From Marinilabiliales bacterium (GTDB lineage Bacteria > Bacteroidota > Bacteroidia > Bacteroidales > SZUA-534), in contig DOTG01000041.1 in NCBI GenBank assembly GCA_003512955.1, positions 124,001 to 188,000 of the forward strand: 64,000 nt of DNA. The letters are read 5' to 3'. The notes beneath the pieces are model-generated. The model was not told the DNA's origin, searched no databases, and saw nothing but the letters and a program-made list of their open reading frames with translations. Positions 43,623 to 52,838 of the stretch are shown here, one piece after another; positions within the stretch are counted from its first letter, which is position 1; each line of letters begins with the position of its first letter. Made by a program: the position numbers and the translations under genes.

Positions 43623-45179
43623 TTAATTCGAAGGTCCTAAGAATTGCGGAGCATCCACAATGGCAATACATTTTACTTCAATTTTATGAATATCGCCCCA
43701 ACGGCCTTTTATGGAAACCGTACCTTTATAAAGTTCATCAGTCATTACCACAATACCAGGGTAATACACACTTTTAATATTTGGGGTATCATCATCGGTA
43801 AAAATAACAATGGTTCCGTCGCGCAATTCGGTTGCGGCAGCCATGTGCCATTTAGTTAAAATATCGGTAGTCCATGTGTTTGAAGGTGTTTCATCATTGA
43901 TAACAATCAATTGTGTTTCACCTTTAGTGGCAGCGCTGGCAATAGTTTGAACTTTTGCAGGCAAGTAGCGTTTGTGGTAAAAATCTTCTTTTGTAAAATG
44001 GGCTAATACCACATCGCCTACCAGCATTGGTGAAGCAGCAGCAGCAGGTTGGGCAACAGGTTGTACTACCGGAACAACATTTGTGGCAGGTGTGGCATTG
44101 GTTACCGCAACACCTGCATTTGCAGAAGATTCCCCGGTAATCATGATGTCTTTTAAGCGGAAGATTTTCTCGTTGTATTTGAATTCAAACATGGTCACTT
44201 TATCCACTTTTGGGAACTGGCACTCCATTTTTACAGGAACACCAGGTAGTATAGTGATGGTGTAATAAGAACTTTTCACACCACCGGCAGTAAAATCGAT
44301 CAGCTTATGTTCGGCCCCGTTTTGATCGGTAATGCGGGTATCAAAGGCATAATCTTTTAATTCAAAATCGCTGGTTCCACGGTTCTCAAAATCGAAATAT
44401 AAAGACATGGTATTTCCAAAAATCTTTGAACTCCGGTAAATTAAAAAGATTCCATTATCAATCTCTACTTGGTACGAACCCGTATTTGTGGTTAATCCAG
44501 AGGTTGGTTCACCTGAAACAGGCTCCTTAACGGGTTCTTCGGCAACGGCAGGAATAGTTGCCAATATCTCCATGCATTTATCGTAGCATTCTTTACAAAC
44601 GGGAGGAACCGATTTTAAAACTTTGGTGGCATCTTTATTGTTTCCTTGTTTTTGTAAGGCGGTAGCTTTTGAAATTACAAAATCGCACTGCGAATTGTAA
44701 AATTCCAAAATCTTTTCTTTGCCTTTGTCAACCATAGCCTTGAATTGCCCATTCCCTGGGTTTACATTTTGCAGACCTGTCATGTACGCTTTGGTTTCGT
44801 TTTGTCCAACGCCTTTAATTTCGATAGATGTTTCGCTATAAACATTTCCGGTAAAGGCATCTTTAATAGAGAAACTCACCATCAAATTCAGGGCATGCAT
44901 GGGTGGGGCGGTAGGTGTCAGTTCTTTTGATAAAACATCTACTTTGGCATCCATAATAAAAAACGGGTTTTCAGAATCCCCAGCCAAACCATTCTTGGTG
45001 CAGATTTGCTTCATTTTGGTTAAAAGAAGGTTTTTGGCACCCTGTGGAATTTCCTGATCCGATACTTGTGGTGTAATGGCTATCCGGGAGCCGTCATCGG
45101 CTTTGTTAGCGTTATTTTGTGCCATCAGGGGAAGTACCCCGATTGAAAGCATGCTTATAATTAGTAATAAATTCTTCAT
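43623..45179 (-). CDS. exported protein of unknown function, CsgG/LpoB-like N-terminus
   Basis: 518 residues. Signal peptide 1-20 (ending LMAQ). The N-terminal ~150 residues ('RIAITPQVSDQEIPQGAKNLLLTKMKQIC', shown in part) resemble CsgG/LpoB-type envelope proteins, where a strand precedes a long helix. A helical Cys-containing part ('CKECYDKCMEI') and a Pro/Glu linker follow, then a beta-rich domain and, after an Ala/Pro/Val-rich linker (~370-395), a C-terminal ~120-residue domain starting 'VGDVVLAHFTKEDFYHKRY'. Last gene of a set of four exported proteins; a terminator-like hairpin lies before it, so it may also be transcribed separately. Function unknown. Confidence 0.65.
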   Translation of the reverse strand: MKNLLLIISMLSIGVLPLMAQNNANKADDGSRIAITPQVSDQEIPQGAKNLLLTKMKQICTKNGLAGDSENPFFIMDAKVDVLSKELTPTAPPMHALNLMVSFSIKDAFTGNVYSETSIEIKGVGQNETKAYMTGLQNVNPGNGQFKAMVDKGKEKILEFYNSQCDFVISKATALQKQGNNKDATKVLKSVPPVCKECYDKCMEILATIPAVAEEPVKEPVSGEPTSGLTTNTGSYQVEIDNGIFLIYRSSKIFGNTMSLYFDFENRGTSDFELKDYAFDTRITDQNGAEHKLIDFTAGGVKSSYYTITILPGVPVKMECQFPKVDKVTMFEFKYNEKIFRLKDIMITGESSANAGVAVTNATPATNVVPVVQPVAQPAAAASPMLVGDVVLAHFTKEDFYHKRYLPAKVQTIASAATKGETQLIVINDETPSNTWTTDILTKWHMAAATELRDGTIVIFTDDDTPNIKSVYYPGIVVMTDELYKGTVSIKGRWGDIHKIEVKCIAIVDAPQFLGPSN

Positions 45180-45229
45180 TTTGTTTATTTTACTAGGTTA
45201 GTGTTTGAGTTTAATTTCAGTTTGATGGA

Positions 45230-45268
45230 ATAAAAATGCCATCAAGTAAATGTTTGGTGGCATTTTTA
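45230..45268 (-). terminator. terminator-like hairpin between the DUF6175 gene and the next gene
   Basis: AAAAATGCCATCAA (45232-45245) pairs with TTGGTGGCATTTTT (45254-45267). On the minus strand a TTTTTATT run follows. It stands 13 nt after the DUF6175 stop, inside the apparent operon. Confidence 0.7.
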
Positions 45269-45280
45269 TTTTTAGGGTTG

Positions 45281-46246
45281 CTATTTTTCACCAACAATTA
45301 ACCAAGCTTCTCCCAAACCGCGCAAATAAACTTTGCTTTCAATTTGGCAATTGGTTCGTAAATATTTGCTCAATTCGTTCACAAACATACGGGTATCCTG
45401 GGCGCGCATTTTTCCATTGCGTTCAATCTCGGTAGCGATACGGACTTGTTCAAAACGCATAAAATTGGCGGTCCCATCACTTAAATTAAACCGTCCACCT
45501 TGGGTATTGTTGGCCATCCAATCTTCAATATGCATACTCAACATGTCAGTATTTCCACTAATATCATAATCGTCTTCCAATGAAATTCCAGCATTCGCAA
45601 AGGTTTTGATCATCACTTTTACTTCGCGGCCATTGGTAAACATATCCTGGAAATGGGTCATCAGGCGGCCGTTGAATTCATCCATATAACTTAAAACAGC
45701 TTCTTCCAAAAGGATTTCGGGCGTAGCTGCCGAACTGGGCTGGCCTGCACCTGATGCACTTGCTACATTTTTGCTGGTGTAAGCATCCAATCCATTCAAG
45801 GTAAATACGATGTATTTGTTGGGCCCCTGGCGTTTGATTTCAAAATCCAGATCCATAATAATATCTGCTTTTGCGGTCCGTTTCAAAATATCAATGGGTG
45901 ATTCTGAAATGGCCGAACCGGAACTGCTGCTGGTCATCATGTTGCTTTCGGCAGCTTCCTGAGCCAAGTTTTTCAACTCCTGTTCCAAATCTTTCAATGG
46001 GAAACCCCGGTCGGCCATCATGCCACTCATCTTTGAAATCACCAACCGCAAATCGCCATCGTTTTGTAATGCCTTTTTGTAATCGGGAAGCGTTTCTTGA
46101 GTTCCCTGGTTATCAAAAGTCTGGCTGAATCCTTTGGAGATACATAACCGATCACTGGGTACCACCATGATGGTAGGTTTTTTGGCCTGGCCAAAACTAT
46201 TGAGGGCCAATGCTATAATAAAAATAAAGTTTACTAATGTTTTCAT
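45281..46246 (-). CDS. DUF6175 family exported protein
   Basis: 321 residues. Signal peptide 1-19 (ending FGQ). 'KPTIMVVPSDRLCISKGF', 'DYKKALQNDGDLRLVISKM' and 'MADRGFPLKDLEQELKN' are the conserved opening of DUF6175, a Bacteroidota envelope family of unknown function. A Ser-rich low-complexity segment follows at ~104-113. The C-terminal half is amphipathic. Third in a four-gene exported set, 30 nt after the upstream gene. Confidence 0.75.
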   Translation of the reverse strand: MKTLVNFIFIIALALNSFGQAKKPTIMVVPSDRLCISKGFSQTFDNQGTQETLPDYKKALQNDGDLRLVISKMSGMMADRGFPLKDLEQELKNLAQEAAESNMMTSSSSGSAISESPIDILKRTAKADIIMDLDFEIKRQGPNKYIVFTLNGLDAYTSKNVASASGAGQPSSAATPEILLEEAVLSYMDEFNGRLMTHFQDMFTNGREVKVMIKTFANAGISLEDDYDISGNTDMLSMHIEDWMANNTQGGRFNLSDGTANFMRFEQVRIATEIERNGKMRAQDTRMFVNELSKYLRTNCQIESKVYLRGLGEAWLIVGEK

Positions 46247-46276
46247 ATCATTTTGTTTTTTATAAAATTAGGTCAA

Positions 46277-46813
46277 TTAAAATCCGGCATCCAAACGACG
46301 GGCAATGCCTTCTTTTTCTAAATCCTTGCGCAGTTCGTCGAAAGCAATGGAAAGAACTACCCCAACTTTGTAAGTTTTTTTGTTCACTTTCACACGGTCT
46401 TCGCCAGTGGGAGGAGCATCGGTACTTAGATTTACATATTGCAGGTACTTTCCGCCTGGAGCAAAGAAATTGTCGAAAAACTCGGCATATTTTTCAATCA
46501 CACTATCGTCGGTAACAATAGGTGGGGTTTTGGCAGCGGCACCATTACTTGCAGGTGGGAATCCACGGAAAATGGCACAGGCAATGGCCAGTTCTTTGGC
46601 ATGGCGGATGGCCTCCTCGGGTTTTGGGCCATATCCCCAAACTTTAACCAACTTGGTACCATCCACTCCCACGGCAATGGTAGCTACTTCATAGTTGTAC
46701 TTGCTGTTGTATTCCATTTTCCGCACTTTATTTTTGCTTTGTGCATTGCCCATGGAACTGACCAAAAAGAAAATGGCCATCATTAAGGATAAGATTTGTG
46801 TTACTTTTTTCAT
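46277..46813 (-). CDS. exported protein of unknown function
   Basis: 178 residues. Signal peptide 1-24 (ending GNAQ). The mature sequence 'YEVATIAVGVDGTKLVKVWGYGPKPEEA' followed by 'AIRHAKELAIACAIFRGFPP' looks like an LPP20/FlgT-type domain in outer-membrane proteins, where a beta-hairpin precedes an Ala-rich helix. No catalytic motif. Second gene of the operon, 30 nt after the barrel protein and 30 nt before DUF6175. Family call is tentative. Confidence 0.6.
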   Translation of the reverse strand: MKKVTQILSLMMAIFFLVSSMGNAQSKNKVRKMEYNSKYNYEVATIAVGVDGTKLVKVWGYGPKPEEAIRHAKELAIACAIFRGFPPASNGAAAKTPPIVTDDSVIEKYAEFFDNFFAPGGKYLQYVNLSTDAPPTGEDRVKVNKKTYKVGVVLSIAFDELRKDLEKEGIARRLDAGF

Positions 46814-46843
46814 GTTATCTGAATTTTAATTATTGCTATTATG

Positions 46844-48592
46844 TTAGAATTCAATACGCACACCTACATCAACAGACATTCCCTGACGGTTTTCGAAAAA
46901 ATCGGTGTATTTTACATTACCATACAAATCAGGACTTCTATCCTTATCGTAAGCATCCCCAAATGGGATGTAATAATTGACACCGCCCACCAATTGCATC
47001 CAGTAGGTAAGATTCATTGAGGCAAAAGCACCTGCCGCAATAAAGTCCGTTCCAATGTTTTGCCCATCTTCAAGTCCACCATCTGTAATCCAATCATCAT
47101 TGGTTGCCGTTTCCATGCCATACGAGATGTAAGGGGCAAAGGAGAAGTTGCGTGCAAAATACCAGCCTTTCGAAATACCCACTTGCAAACGGGTAAAACT
47201 CATTTCATATGGATTTACTCCTAAATAAGTTGAGGTATATTCTTTAGTTTGAAAATGTGCTGTTCCAAAAACTTTAACCTGTTTTAATCCCAAATCAATA
47301 ATCCGTCCGGTTAAGGCACCCACGTTGGCCTCGGCTTTCAGATAAAAACCGCCCATTTCACCTGTTATGGCAGTTCCGGCAGATATGCCTAACCCAAAGT
47401 CATTGCGTTGCTGGAGCAGCATGCCGTCCATCAACCCGCGGCCTGCCGTTTGGTAAAAGGTTGTAAACAACTCGGAACTTCCGGTAGCCACCTGGCGGTT
47501 ATCCACCACTTTTTTGGTACGGATGACACCTTTTCTTTTGGCTTCGGTTTCACCTTTGCGGTTTTGTTCGAATTCTAATACAAAATACCGTTGTTCGGTG
47601 TACAATCCCTCTTTTTTACCCACTTTGGCTTTTAATGGGCTGGTGCCGTACAATGGAGTTTTTACCCTAAAGTCTTCCACTTTCCGTTCAGCTTCAAATA
47701 CAATATTAGTTAAACCGGTATTTACCATTTGTTTGAAAAGTTCATCGCGGGTCAATTGAACAGGAGGGGCCAGAATTTCACCGGGGTTATATTGCGAACC
47801 ATCGGCACTGGCATTCGCTTCTAAAACAAAAGTTACCGGGAATTGGGTCTGATCGAATTTGGCTTTTTTAGCTGCTTTTACTTCCGGGCTATCATCTTCA
47901 TAAATCCACAAATCGTCGTAAAATACGCCCATCACGGAATCGTTGAACGATAATTTGTACAAATAGGCTTTCACATCGCCTTCCCACCCATTTTTGCGGC
48001 GCTTTACCGGCTCAAATTTGGAACCGGTTTTTTCAGCTAATGCTTTTTTAACCAAATCTTGTTTGTCATATTTCTTTTGCACATCTTCAATATCTTTATA
48101 TTCAAGAACAAGAATGTAGCTATGATTAATTAAGGTAGTACCGGCATCCTTTAGTTTGGCCAAACCAACTTTACTTCCAGAGGCCCTGCGTACTTCATCA
48201 TCGGTGGCATTATACATTCCCCGGTCGTGAATAATGGTCATGTCGAATTCTCCATTTTCTTTTCTGGAAAACCATTTTGCAAGAATCTGATTTGGAATAC
48301 CTTGAGCAGAAAGGGTTTTACGGACTTCCTGGTTATTCGATTTGCTACCAAAATACCTGGTATTGATTAAATTGTCGTCGAATTTACTTGGAATGATGAA
48401 GCCGGCAGTTGCATTCCGGATATCATTCATGAATTCTGAATTGTTTTCGAGAACAATTGGGGTGATCGCGTTCCTGTCATATTCGGAGGTCACAGGACTA
48501 CTTTTGGCACCAGCTGTTTCAGCATTCTGGGAATAACCCATAAATCCACTCATAAAAACCAAGGCAGTAATAATACATGTAAACTTTCTCAT
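46844..48592 (-). CDS. exported protein with probable C-terminal outer-membrane beta-barrel
   Basis: 582 residues. Signal peptide 1-21 (ending YSQ). The N-terminal ~370 residues are a soluble region with alternating charged and aromatic segments ('YILVLEYKDIEDVQKKYD', 'DSVMGVFYDDLWIYEDD'). From ~385 ('GISAGTAITGEMGGFYLKAEANVGALTG') to the end the sequence alternates polar and hydrophobic residues with aromatic belts and ends '...VDVGVRIEF', the terminal-Phe pattern of barrel proteins. First gene of the four-gene set; promoter box at 48620-48627. Function unknown. Confidence 0.65.
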   Translation of the reverse strand: MRKFTCIITALVFMSGFMGYSQNAETAGAKSSPVTSEYDRNAITPIVLENNSEFMNDIRNATAGFIIPSKFDDNLINTRYFGSKSNNQEVRKTLSAQGIPNQILAKWFSRKENGEFDMTIIHDRGMYNATDDEVRRASGSKVGLAKLKDAGTTLINHSYILVLEYKDIEDVQKKYDKQDLVKKALAEKTGSKFEPVKRRKNGWEGDVKAYLYKLSFNDSVMGVFYDDLWIYEDDSPEVKAAKKAKFDQTQFPVTFVLEANASADGSQYNPGEILAPPVQLTRDELFKQMVNTGLTNIVFEAERKVEDFRVKTPLYGTSPLKAKVGKKEGLYTEQRYFVLEFEQNRKGETEAKRKGVIRTKKVVDNRQVATGSSELFTTFYQTAGRGLMDGMLLQQRNDFGLGISAGTAITGEMGGFYLKAEANVGALTGRIIDLGLKQVKVFGTAHFQTKEYTSTYLGVNPYEMSFTRLQVGISKGWYFARNFSFAPYISYGMETATNDDWITDGGLEDGQNIGTDFIAAGAFASMNLTYWMQLVGGVNYYIPFGDAYDKDRSPDLYGNVKYTDFFENRQGMSVDVGVRIEF

Positions 48593-48619
48593 AGAAATTA
48601 ATTTTAGTTAAATGACCAT

Positions 48620-48627
48620 CAAATATA
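48620..48627 (-). promoter_or_regulatory. -7 promoter box of the four-gene exported operon
   Basis: On the minus strand TATATTTG matches TAnnTTTG exactly, 27 nt before the ATG at 48592. No clear -33 TTTG. Confidence 0.5.
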
Positions 48628-48857
48628 CAAAATATGTTTAGCTGCTTTGTGATAATTTTTGAACTTTTCAAAGGGAATCTATAAAATCAAAATTTCCTGA
48701 ACTCAACGGTCAGTTGGTATTTCAGGTTTTCGTATGTTAAACTATACGATATACCACATAAAAAAACATGATATGCCTCAATAATTAGAAGATGTAAATC
48801 AGTTAAAAGTATATTGAAATGCACGTGTTTTTTTTTTCACAGTTTCAACAAAGCTAT

Positions 48858-48865
48858 TATATTTG
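48858..48865 (+). promoter_or_regulatory. -7 promoter box of the RNA candidate
   Basis: TATATTTG, exact TAnnTTTG match; transcription would begin near 48870-48873. Confidence 0.5.
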
Positions 48866-48872
48866 TCATGTC

Positions 48873-49029
48873 AAAAGGTTATAGTTCTTTGAAATGCTTG
48901 TTGTGGGGTCTCTTCTAAACTGTTTACTATAACCTCTCTTCTTTTAGGGCTACAGTAATTTTTTTTCATGGGTTAATTAATTTGGTTGAATAATATTGGA
49001 CAAACGCCCTACAACAAGCTTTCTTTTTC
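48873..49029 (+). ncRNA. structured non-coding RNA candidate (6S RNA-like outline)
   Basis: A closing stem pairs 48891-48907 (GAAA, one bulge, GCTTGTTGT, GGG) with 49007-49023 (CCC, one bulge, ACAACAAGC, TTTC), 16 bp enclosing about 100 nt, followed by TTCTTTTTCT as a terminator-like tail. A perfect 10-bp alternative stem joins AGGTTATAGT (48876-48885) with ACTATAACCT (48926-48935) and would compete or form a pseudoknot. A consensus -7 box lies 7 nt upstream. A long closing stem around an open centre recalls 6S RNA, but no sequence homology is claimed. Confidence 0.5.
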
Positions 49030-49335
49030 TCCCCAAAAAATATTCTTAAAATTTTCTTAGTTCTATTAAATCACAACTTTGATTGTTTTGTATCAGTTAC
49101 CTATAATGTGATAGGGTGAGAGGTAAAAACAATTTAAGAAGGAGGCTTTTTAATTGAAATTTTATTTTTAATCATTACGAATCCGCCATGATAACAAGCT
49201 TTTATTAAAGTTATTAAATATGCAGTGTTGATAAAAACAGCCTCAAACCAACCATTTAAAACCGTATTTTAGCATAAATACCCATTTTAGTTACTAGAAT
49301 AGTTCTATCTTCGCAAGTTGAAGATTGTTTGATTT

Positions 49336-50739
49336 ATGCAGGAAAGAGCAGGAGAATATTACGAGAATTGGGAAGTTTCATCAAGTGTGAAGCGATATGA
49401 AGCCATGAGGAAAAATGGTTCTTTCATTTACTTTGATGTGGAACAATTTGAAGACATTGTAAATTTCTATATCGACACCAACCAACTGAATAATGCTCAA
49501 GATGCCTGCAATACAGGACTTACCATCCATCCCGGTTCTGCCGAACTAAAATTGAAAAATGCTCAGCTTTTGGTGGGCCGAGGGAACCCAACCGAAGCAC
49601 TCAATTGGTTGAATCAGGTTTCTGAAATGCAATTAGGAAACCATGAATACCATTTAACCAAAGGTATGGCTCTTGTATTAAGTGGTTTTGCATCAAAAGC
49701 GCAACCATTCTTCGATAAAGCCATTGAACTGGGGACTACAGATGAAAAAGTTGAGATTTTTTTGAATATTGGCGAAGCTCTTGAAAACAGCGGAGATTTC
49801 CAGTTGGCTATTAAATATTACTTACAGGGTTCCGGTTTTTTTCCCAATGATGAAGAATTTTTTTTCCGTTTGGGCTACTGCTACGACCGTACCGCCGATT
49901 ATGACCAAAGTATCCGTTATTATGAGAAGTACCTCGATTCCAATCCTTTCTCTGAAAATGTTTGGTTCAACGTGGGAATCATCTACAACAAGGCAAATAA
50001 TTTTGCAAAAGCCATTGAAGCGTATGAATTTGCTTTGGCGCTCGACGGATCACACTTTGATGCCCTTTTTAATAAAGCTAATGCCCTTGCAAATGCCGAA
50101 CGCCACCCTGAAGCCATTGCCGATTATGAAGCTTACTTAAAGGTAAATGAATCAAGCCTTACTGCAAAATATTACATCGGTGAATGCTACATTCAACTTA
50201 AAGATTTTAATAAAGCCCTTGACTGTTTTGATGATATTATCACCGAAAACAATGCTTTTGCCGAAGCATATTATGGCAAGGCTTTGGTATATGAAGAGCT
50301 TGAGCAGTTGGAAAATGCAAAGGATATGTACTTGAAAACACTTGCTATTGATAAAGAAAATTCCGATGCTCATTTTTCCCTAGGAGGTTTGTACGACAGA
50401 TTGGGTGAACCTGAAAAAGCCATTGAGTCTTATTTCAAAGCAACTCAAATCAATAAATTCGATATCGAAGCCTGGTTTGCAAATGCAGAATTACATGCCC
50501 GTGTTGGCAACCCGGAAGGTGCCGTTACCATGCTTACCGAAGCCATCGATTACATGCCCGATTTTCCGGATCTTATTTATACATTGGCCGCATACCTGTT
50601 TTTGTTAGGCAATACCGAAGCCTCCGTCCTTTGGTTTAAAAATGCCTTTCTGCTAGACCCCGATAATTACCAACTGGTTTTTGATATTGCGCCCGATGCA
50701 CAGCACCTGCCTGAAATCAAACAATTGATACTTAAATAA
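49336..50739 (+). CDS. tetratricopeptide repeat protein
   Basis: 467 residues, no signal peptide. About twelve TPR units of 34 residues, for example 'AEAYYGKALVYEELEQLENAKDMYLKTLAIDK' and 'AWFANAELHARVGNPEGAVTMLTEAI' (each partly quoted). The N-terminal ~40 residues are non-repeat and start 'MQERAGEYYENWEVSS'. A cytoplasmic scaffold role is expected. It precedes threonine synthase by 20 nt, so the two are likely cotranscribed. Confidence 0.85.
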   Translation: MQERAGEYYENWEVSSSVKRYEAMRKNGSFIYFDVEQFEDIVNFYIDTNQLNNAQDACNTGLTIHPGSAELKLKNAQLLVGRGNPTEALNWLNQVSEMQLGNHEYHLTKGMALVLSGFASKAQPFFDKAIELGTTDEKVEIFLNIGEALENSGDFQLAIKYYLQGSGFFPNDEEFFFRLGYCYDRTADYDQSIRYYEKYLDSNPFSENVWFNVGIIYNKANNFAKAIEAYEFALALDGSHFDALFNKANALANAERHPEAIADYEAYLKVNESSLTAKYYIGECYIQLKDFNKALDCFDDIITENNAFAEAYYGKALVYEELEQLENAKDMYLKTLAIDKENSDAHFSLGGLYDRLGEPEKAIESYFKATQINKFDIEAWFANAELHARVGNPEGAVTMLTEAIDYMPDFPDLIYTLAAYLFLLGNTEASVLWFKNAFLLDPDNYQLVFDIAPDAQHLPEIKQLILK

Positions 50740-50759
50740 AAATTACATAATTCTTACGT

Positions 50760-52091
50760 ATGGTTCACAAAAAATTTTACTTGCACTGCACACAATGCGG
50801 ATACGATGTTCCTGATTTTGGTGAATGGTTTGCCCACATGCAAAAATGCCCAAAATGCGGGTGTACCGTGGTTGATGTGCAATATAACCGTGATAATAAA
50901 GAGATTAAAGATTTAATAAATGCAAAGAACGGAGAAGCTACCAGTGTTTGGCATTACTTTGACTTTTTGCCTCTTAACGACATATCCAATGCCATTAGCC
51001 GGGGAGAAGGAGTCATTCCCCTCGACAATTGGAAATTCCTTGAGAACTATGCAAAAAAAACTTATGGACTGACTATAAAAGTGCACGCCTACCGTAATGA
51101 TTTGAACCAAGGTACCGGCACGTTTAAAGATGTTGCTGCGGCTGTTGCTGCCAGTGTTTTAAAAGAAAATGGGGTGAAAGAATATTGTGTGGCCAGTACA
51201 GGAAATATTGCCAATGCTTTTGCCCATTATTTGGCCGAAGCCGGTATCAGTCTTTCCGTATTTGTACCCAATGATGCGTTGATTGCGAATGAGGCCGAGG
51301 TAAACAGCTATGGGCAGCGTCTTTACAGGGTAGATGGCGATTATGCCCTGGCAAAAAAAGTTGCTGCAGAATATTCCCAGAAATTCAAAGTATTGATGTC
51401 GGGCGGTAACACGGATCCCATGCGTGTTGAAGCAAAAAAAACCATGGTGTTTGAGTGGTTGCGCCAAATTGGTGAAGTGCCCAATGTATATGTGCAAGCC
51501 TTAAGCGGAGGAACCGGACCCATAGCTATTGAAAAGGCTTACAAAGATTTAAAAGGGTTGGGTCTGGTGGATAAAATGCCCCGATTTATTATGGTTCAAC
51601 CCAGTGGCTGTGCCCCCATGACCCATGGATGGGAAAAAGCCAAAGAGCAGGGATTCCCCGAAGGTTGGTTAAACCAATACCCTATTTATGAAAACCCAGT
51701 TACCAAAGTTCCTACGCTGGCTACGGGTAAGCCGGGAACCTATCCAATAATCGCTAAATTAGTGAAAGAAACTTCAGGCGAAATTATCGAATTTAATGAA
51801 ACACATTTGGTGGATGTAGCCCGGTTGATTGCCTTTGAAACTACCGTGCGTATTGGACCCGCTGCGGCTATTGCCGTGGGAGGTTTTTTTGAATCGTTGC
51901 ACCAAGGACATATCAAAGAAGGCGATCACGTGTTGATCAATGTAGGAGAAGGGGTCCGCCGTGCGCCAGATTTTGTTGAAGAGATGATTTATACAACCAG
52001 GCACATAAATTCGGTAGATGACTGCGAACGCTTCGACAGGGAGGACCTGCGCAGCCAATTGTGGAACAAAATTAATCAGATTTACCAATAA
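50760..52091 (+). CDS. thrC: threonine synthase
   Basis: 443 residues. An N-terminal zinc-ribbon-like segment (CTQCG...CPKCG, ~12-40), then PLP lysine in 'NQGTGTFKDVAAAVAASVL' and 'CVASTGNIANAFAHYLAEAG'. 'QALSGGTGPIAIEKAY' binds the PLP phosphate. It converts O-phosphohomoserine to threonine. The zinc-ribbon form is the long type seen in many Bacteroidota. Other pyridoxal lyases share the fold, but length and motifs favour ThrC. It is followed after 11 nt by a DedA gene. Confidence 0.87.
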   Translation: MVHKKFYLHCTQCGYDVPDFGEWFAHMQKCPKCGCTVVDVQYNRDNKEIKDLINAKNGEATSVWHYFDFLPLNDISNAISRGEGVIPLDNWKFLENYAKKTYGLTIKVHAYRNDLNQGTGTFKDVAAAVAASVLKENGVKEYCVASTGNIANAFAHYLAEAGISLSVFVPNDALIANEAEVNSYGQRLYRVDGDYALAKKVAAEYSQKFKVLMSGGNTDPMRVEAKKTMVFEWLRQIGEVPNVYVQALSGGTGPIAIEKAYKDLKGLGLVDKMPRFIMVQPSGCAPMTHGWEKAKEQGFPEGWLNQYPIYENPVTKVPTLATGKPGTYPIIAKLVKETSGEIIEFNETHLVDVARLIAFETTVRIGPAAAIAVGGFFESLHQGHIKEGDHVLINVGEGVRRAPDFVEEMIYTTRHINSVDDCERFDREDLRSQLWNKINQIYQ

Positions 52092-52102
52092 CTTTTTTTC
52101 GA

Positions 52103-52741
52103 ATGATTGCAGAACTTTTTAAAACCACCCTAGATTGGTACATGGGGAATATCAATTATTTTACCATAACCTTGCTTATGGCTGTTGAAAGCTCGTTTAT
52201 ACCCTTACCTAGCGAACTGGTAATTCCGCCCGCTGCTTATTTGGCTGTTCAAGGCAAGTTAAACCTGGGGCTTGTAATATTCTTCTCAACCATTGGTTGC
52301 ATTATCGGTGCATTATTTAATTATTTCATATCGTTTTATTTAGGGCGAAAGATCATCTACGCCTTAGCCGAAAGTAAATGGGCCCGGTTGTTTTTTGTGA
52401 ACCGTACGAAAGTGGAGAACGCTGAAGAATATTTCCGGACCAATGGAAATACCTCTACCTTTATCGGTAGGTTATTACCTGGTATCCGGCATTTGATTTC
52501 AATACCTGCAGGTTTGGCAAAAATGAATCTCCGCCAATTTATTATTTATACCGCCCTTGGGAGTTTATTGTGGAATGCCATTTTAGCTACCATGAGTTAC
52601 GTCCTTGTTGAACAATGGGAAGTCTATTTTAGAGAAATAACCTGGGGCTTTATTGTTATTGGTGTTGGCTTTGTAGGGTATTTAATTTTCAAAGCCATTA
52701 AAAAACAGAAAACAAAGAGAATGAAGGTACAAATTGACTAA
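52103..52741 (+). CDS. DedA family membrane protein
   Basis: 212 residues with four to five membrane segments. The family motif 'FIGRLLPGIRHLISIPAGLAKM' is at ~113-134 and 'ESSFIPLPSELVIPPAAYLA' lies at ~30-49. DedA proteins are thought to flip or move phospholipids or undecaprenyl phosphate across the inner membrane. A lysine-rich tail (KKQKTKRMK) ends the protein. It follows thrC by 11 nt. Confidence 0.9.
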   Translation: MIAELFKTTLDWYMGNINYFTITLLMAVESSFIPLPSELVIPPAAYLAVQGKLNLGLVIFFSTIGCIIGALFNYFISFYLGRKIIYALAESKWARLFFVNRTKVENAEEYFRTNGNTSTFIGRLLPGIRHLISIPAGLAKMNLRQFIIYTALGSLLWNAILATMSYVLVEQWEVYFREITWGFIVIGVGFVGYLIFKAIKKQKTKRMKVQID

Positions 52742-52838
52742 CTTTTGTAAATTGTTGGATAATTGGCTTTACTTTATCTTTTCGTTCGGTTTCAGAGGTA
52801 ATTGCAATATATAGATTAATTTCAAAACAGTTCAAAAA

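Larger units (their letters stand above)
48593..49335. other. long intergenic region containing the RNA candidate
   Basis: 743 nt without a protein gene. It holds the minus-strand promoter box at 48620-48627, the structured RNA at 48873-49029 and, at 49306-49313, TATCTTCG, one base from the -7 consensus, ahead of the TPR gene at 49336. The rest is AT-rich and unremarkable. Confidence 0.6.
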
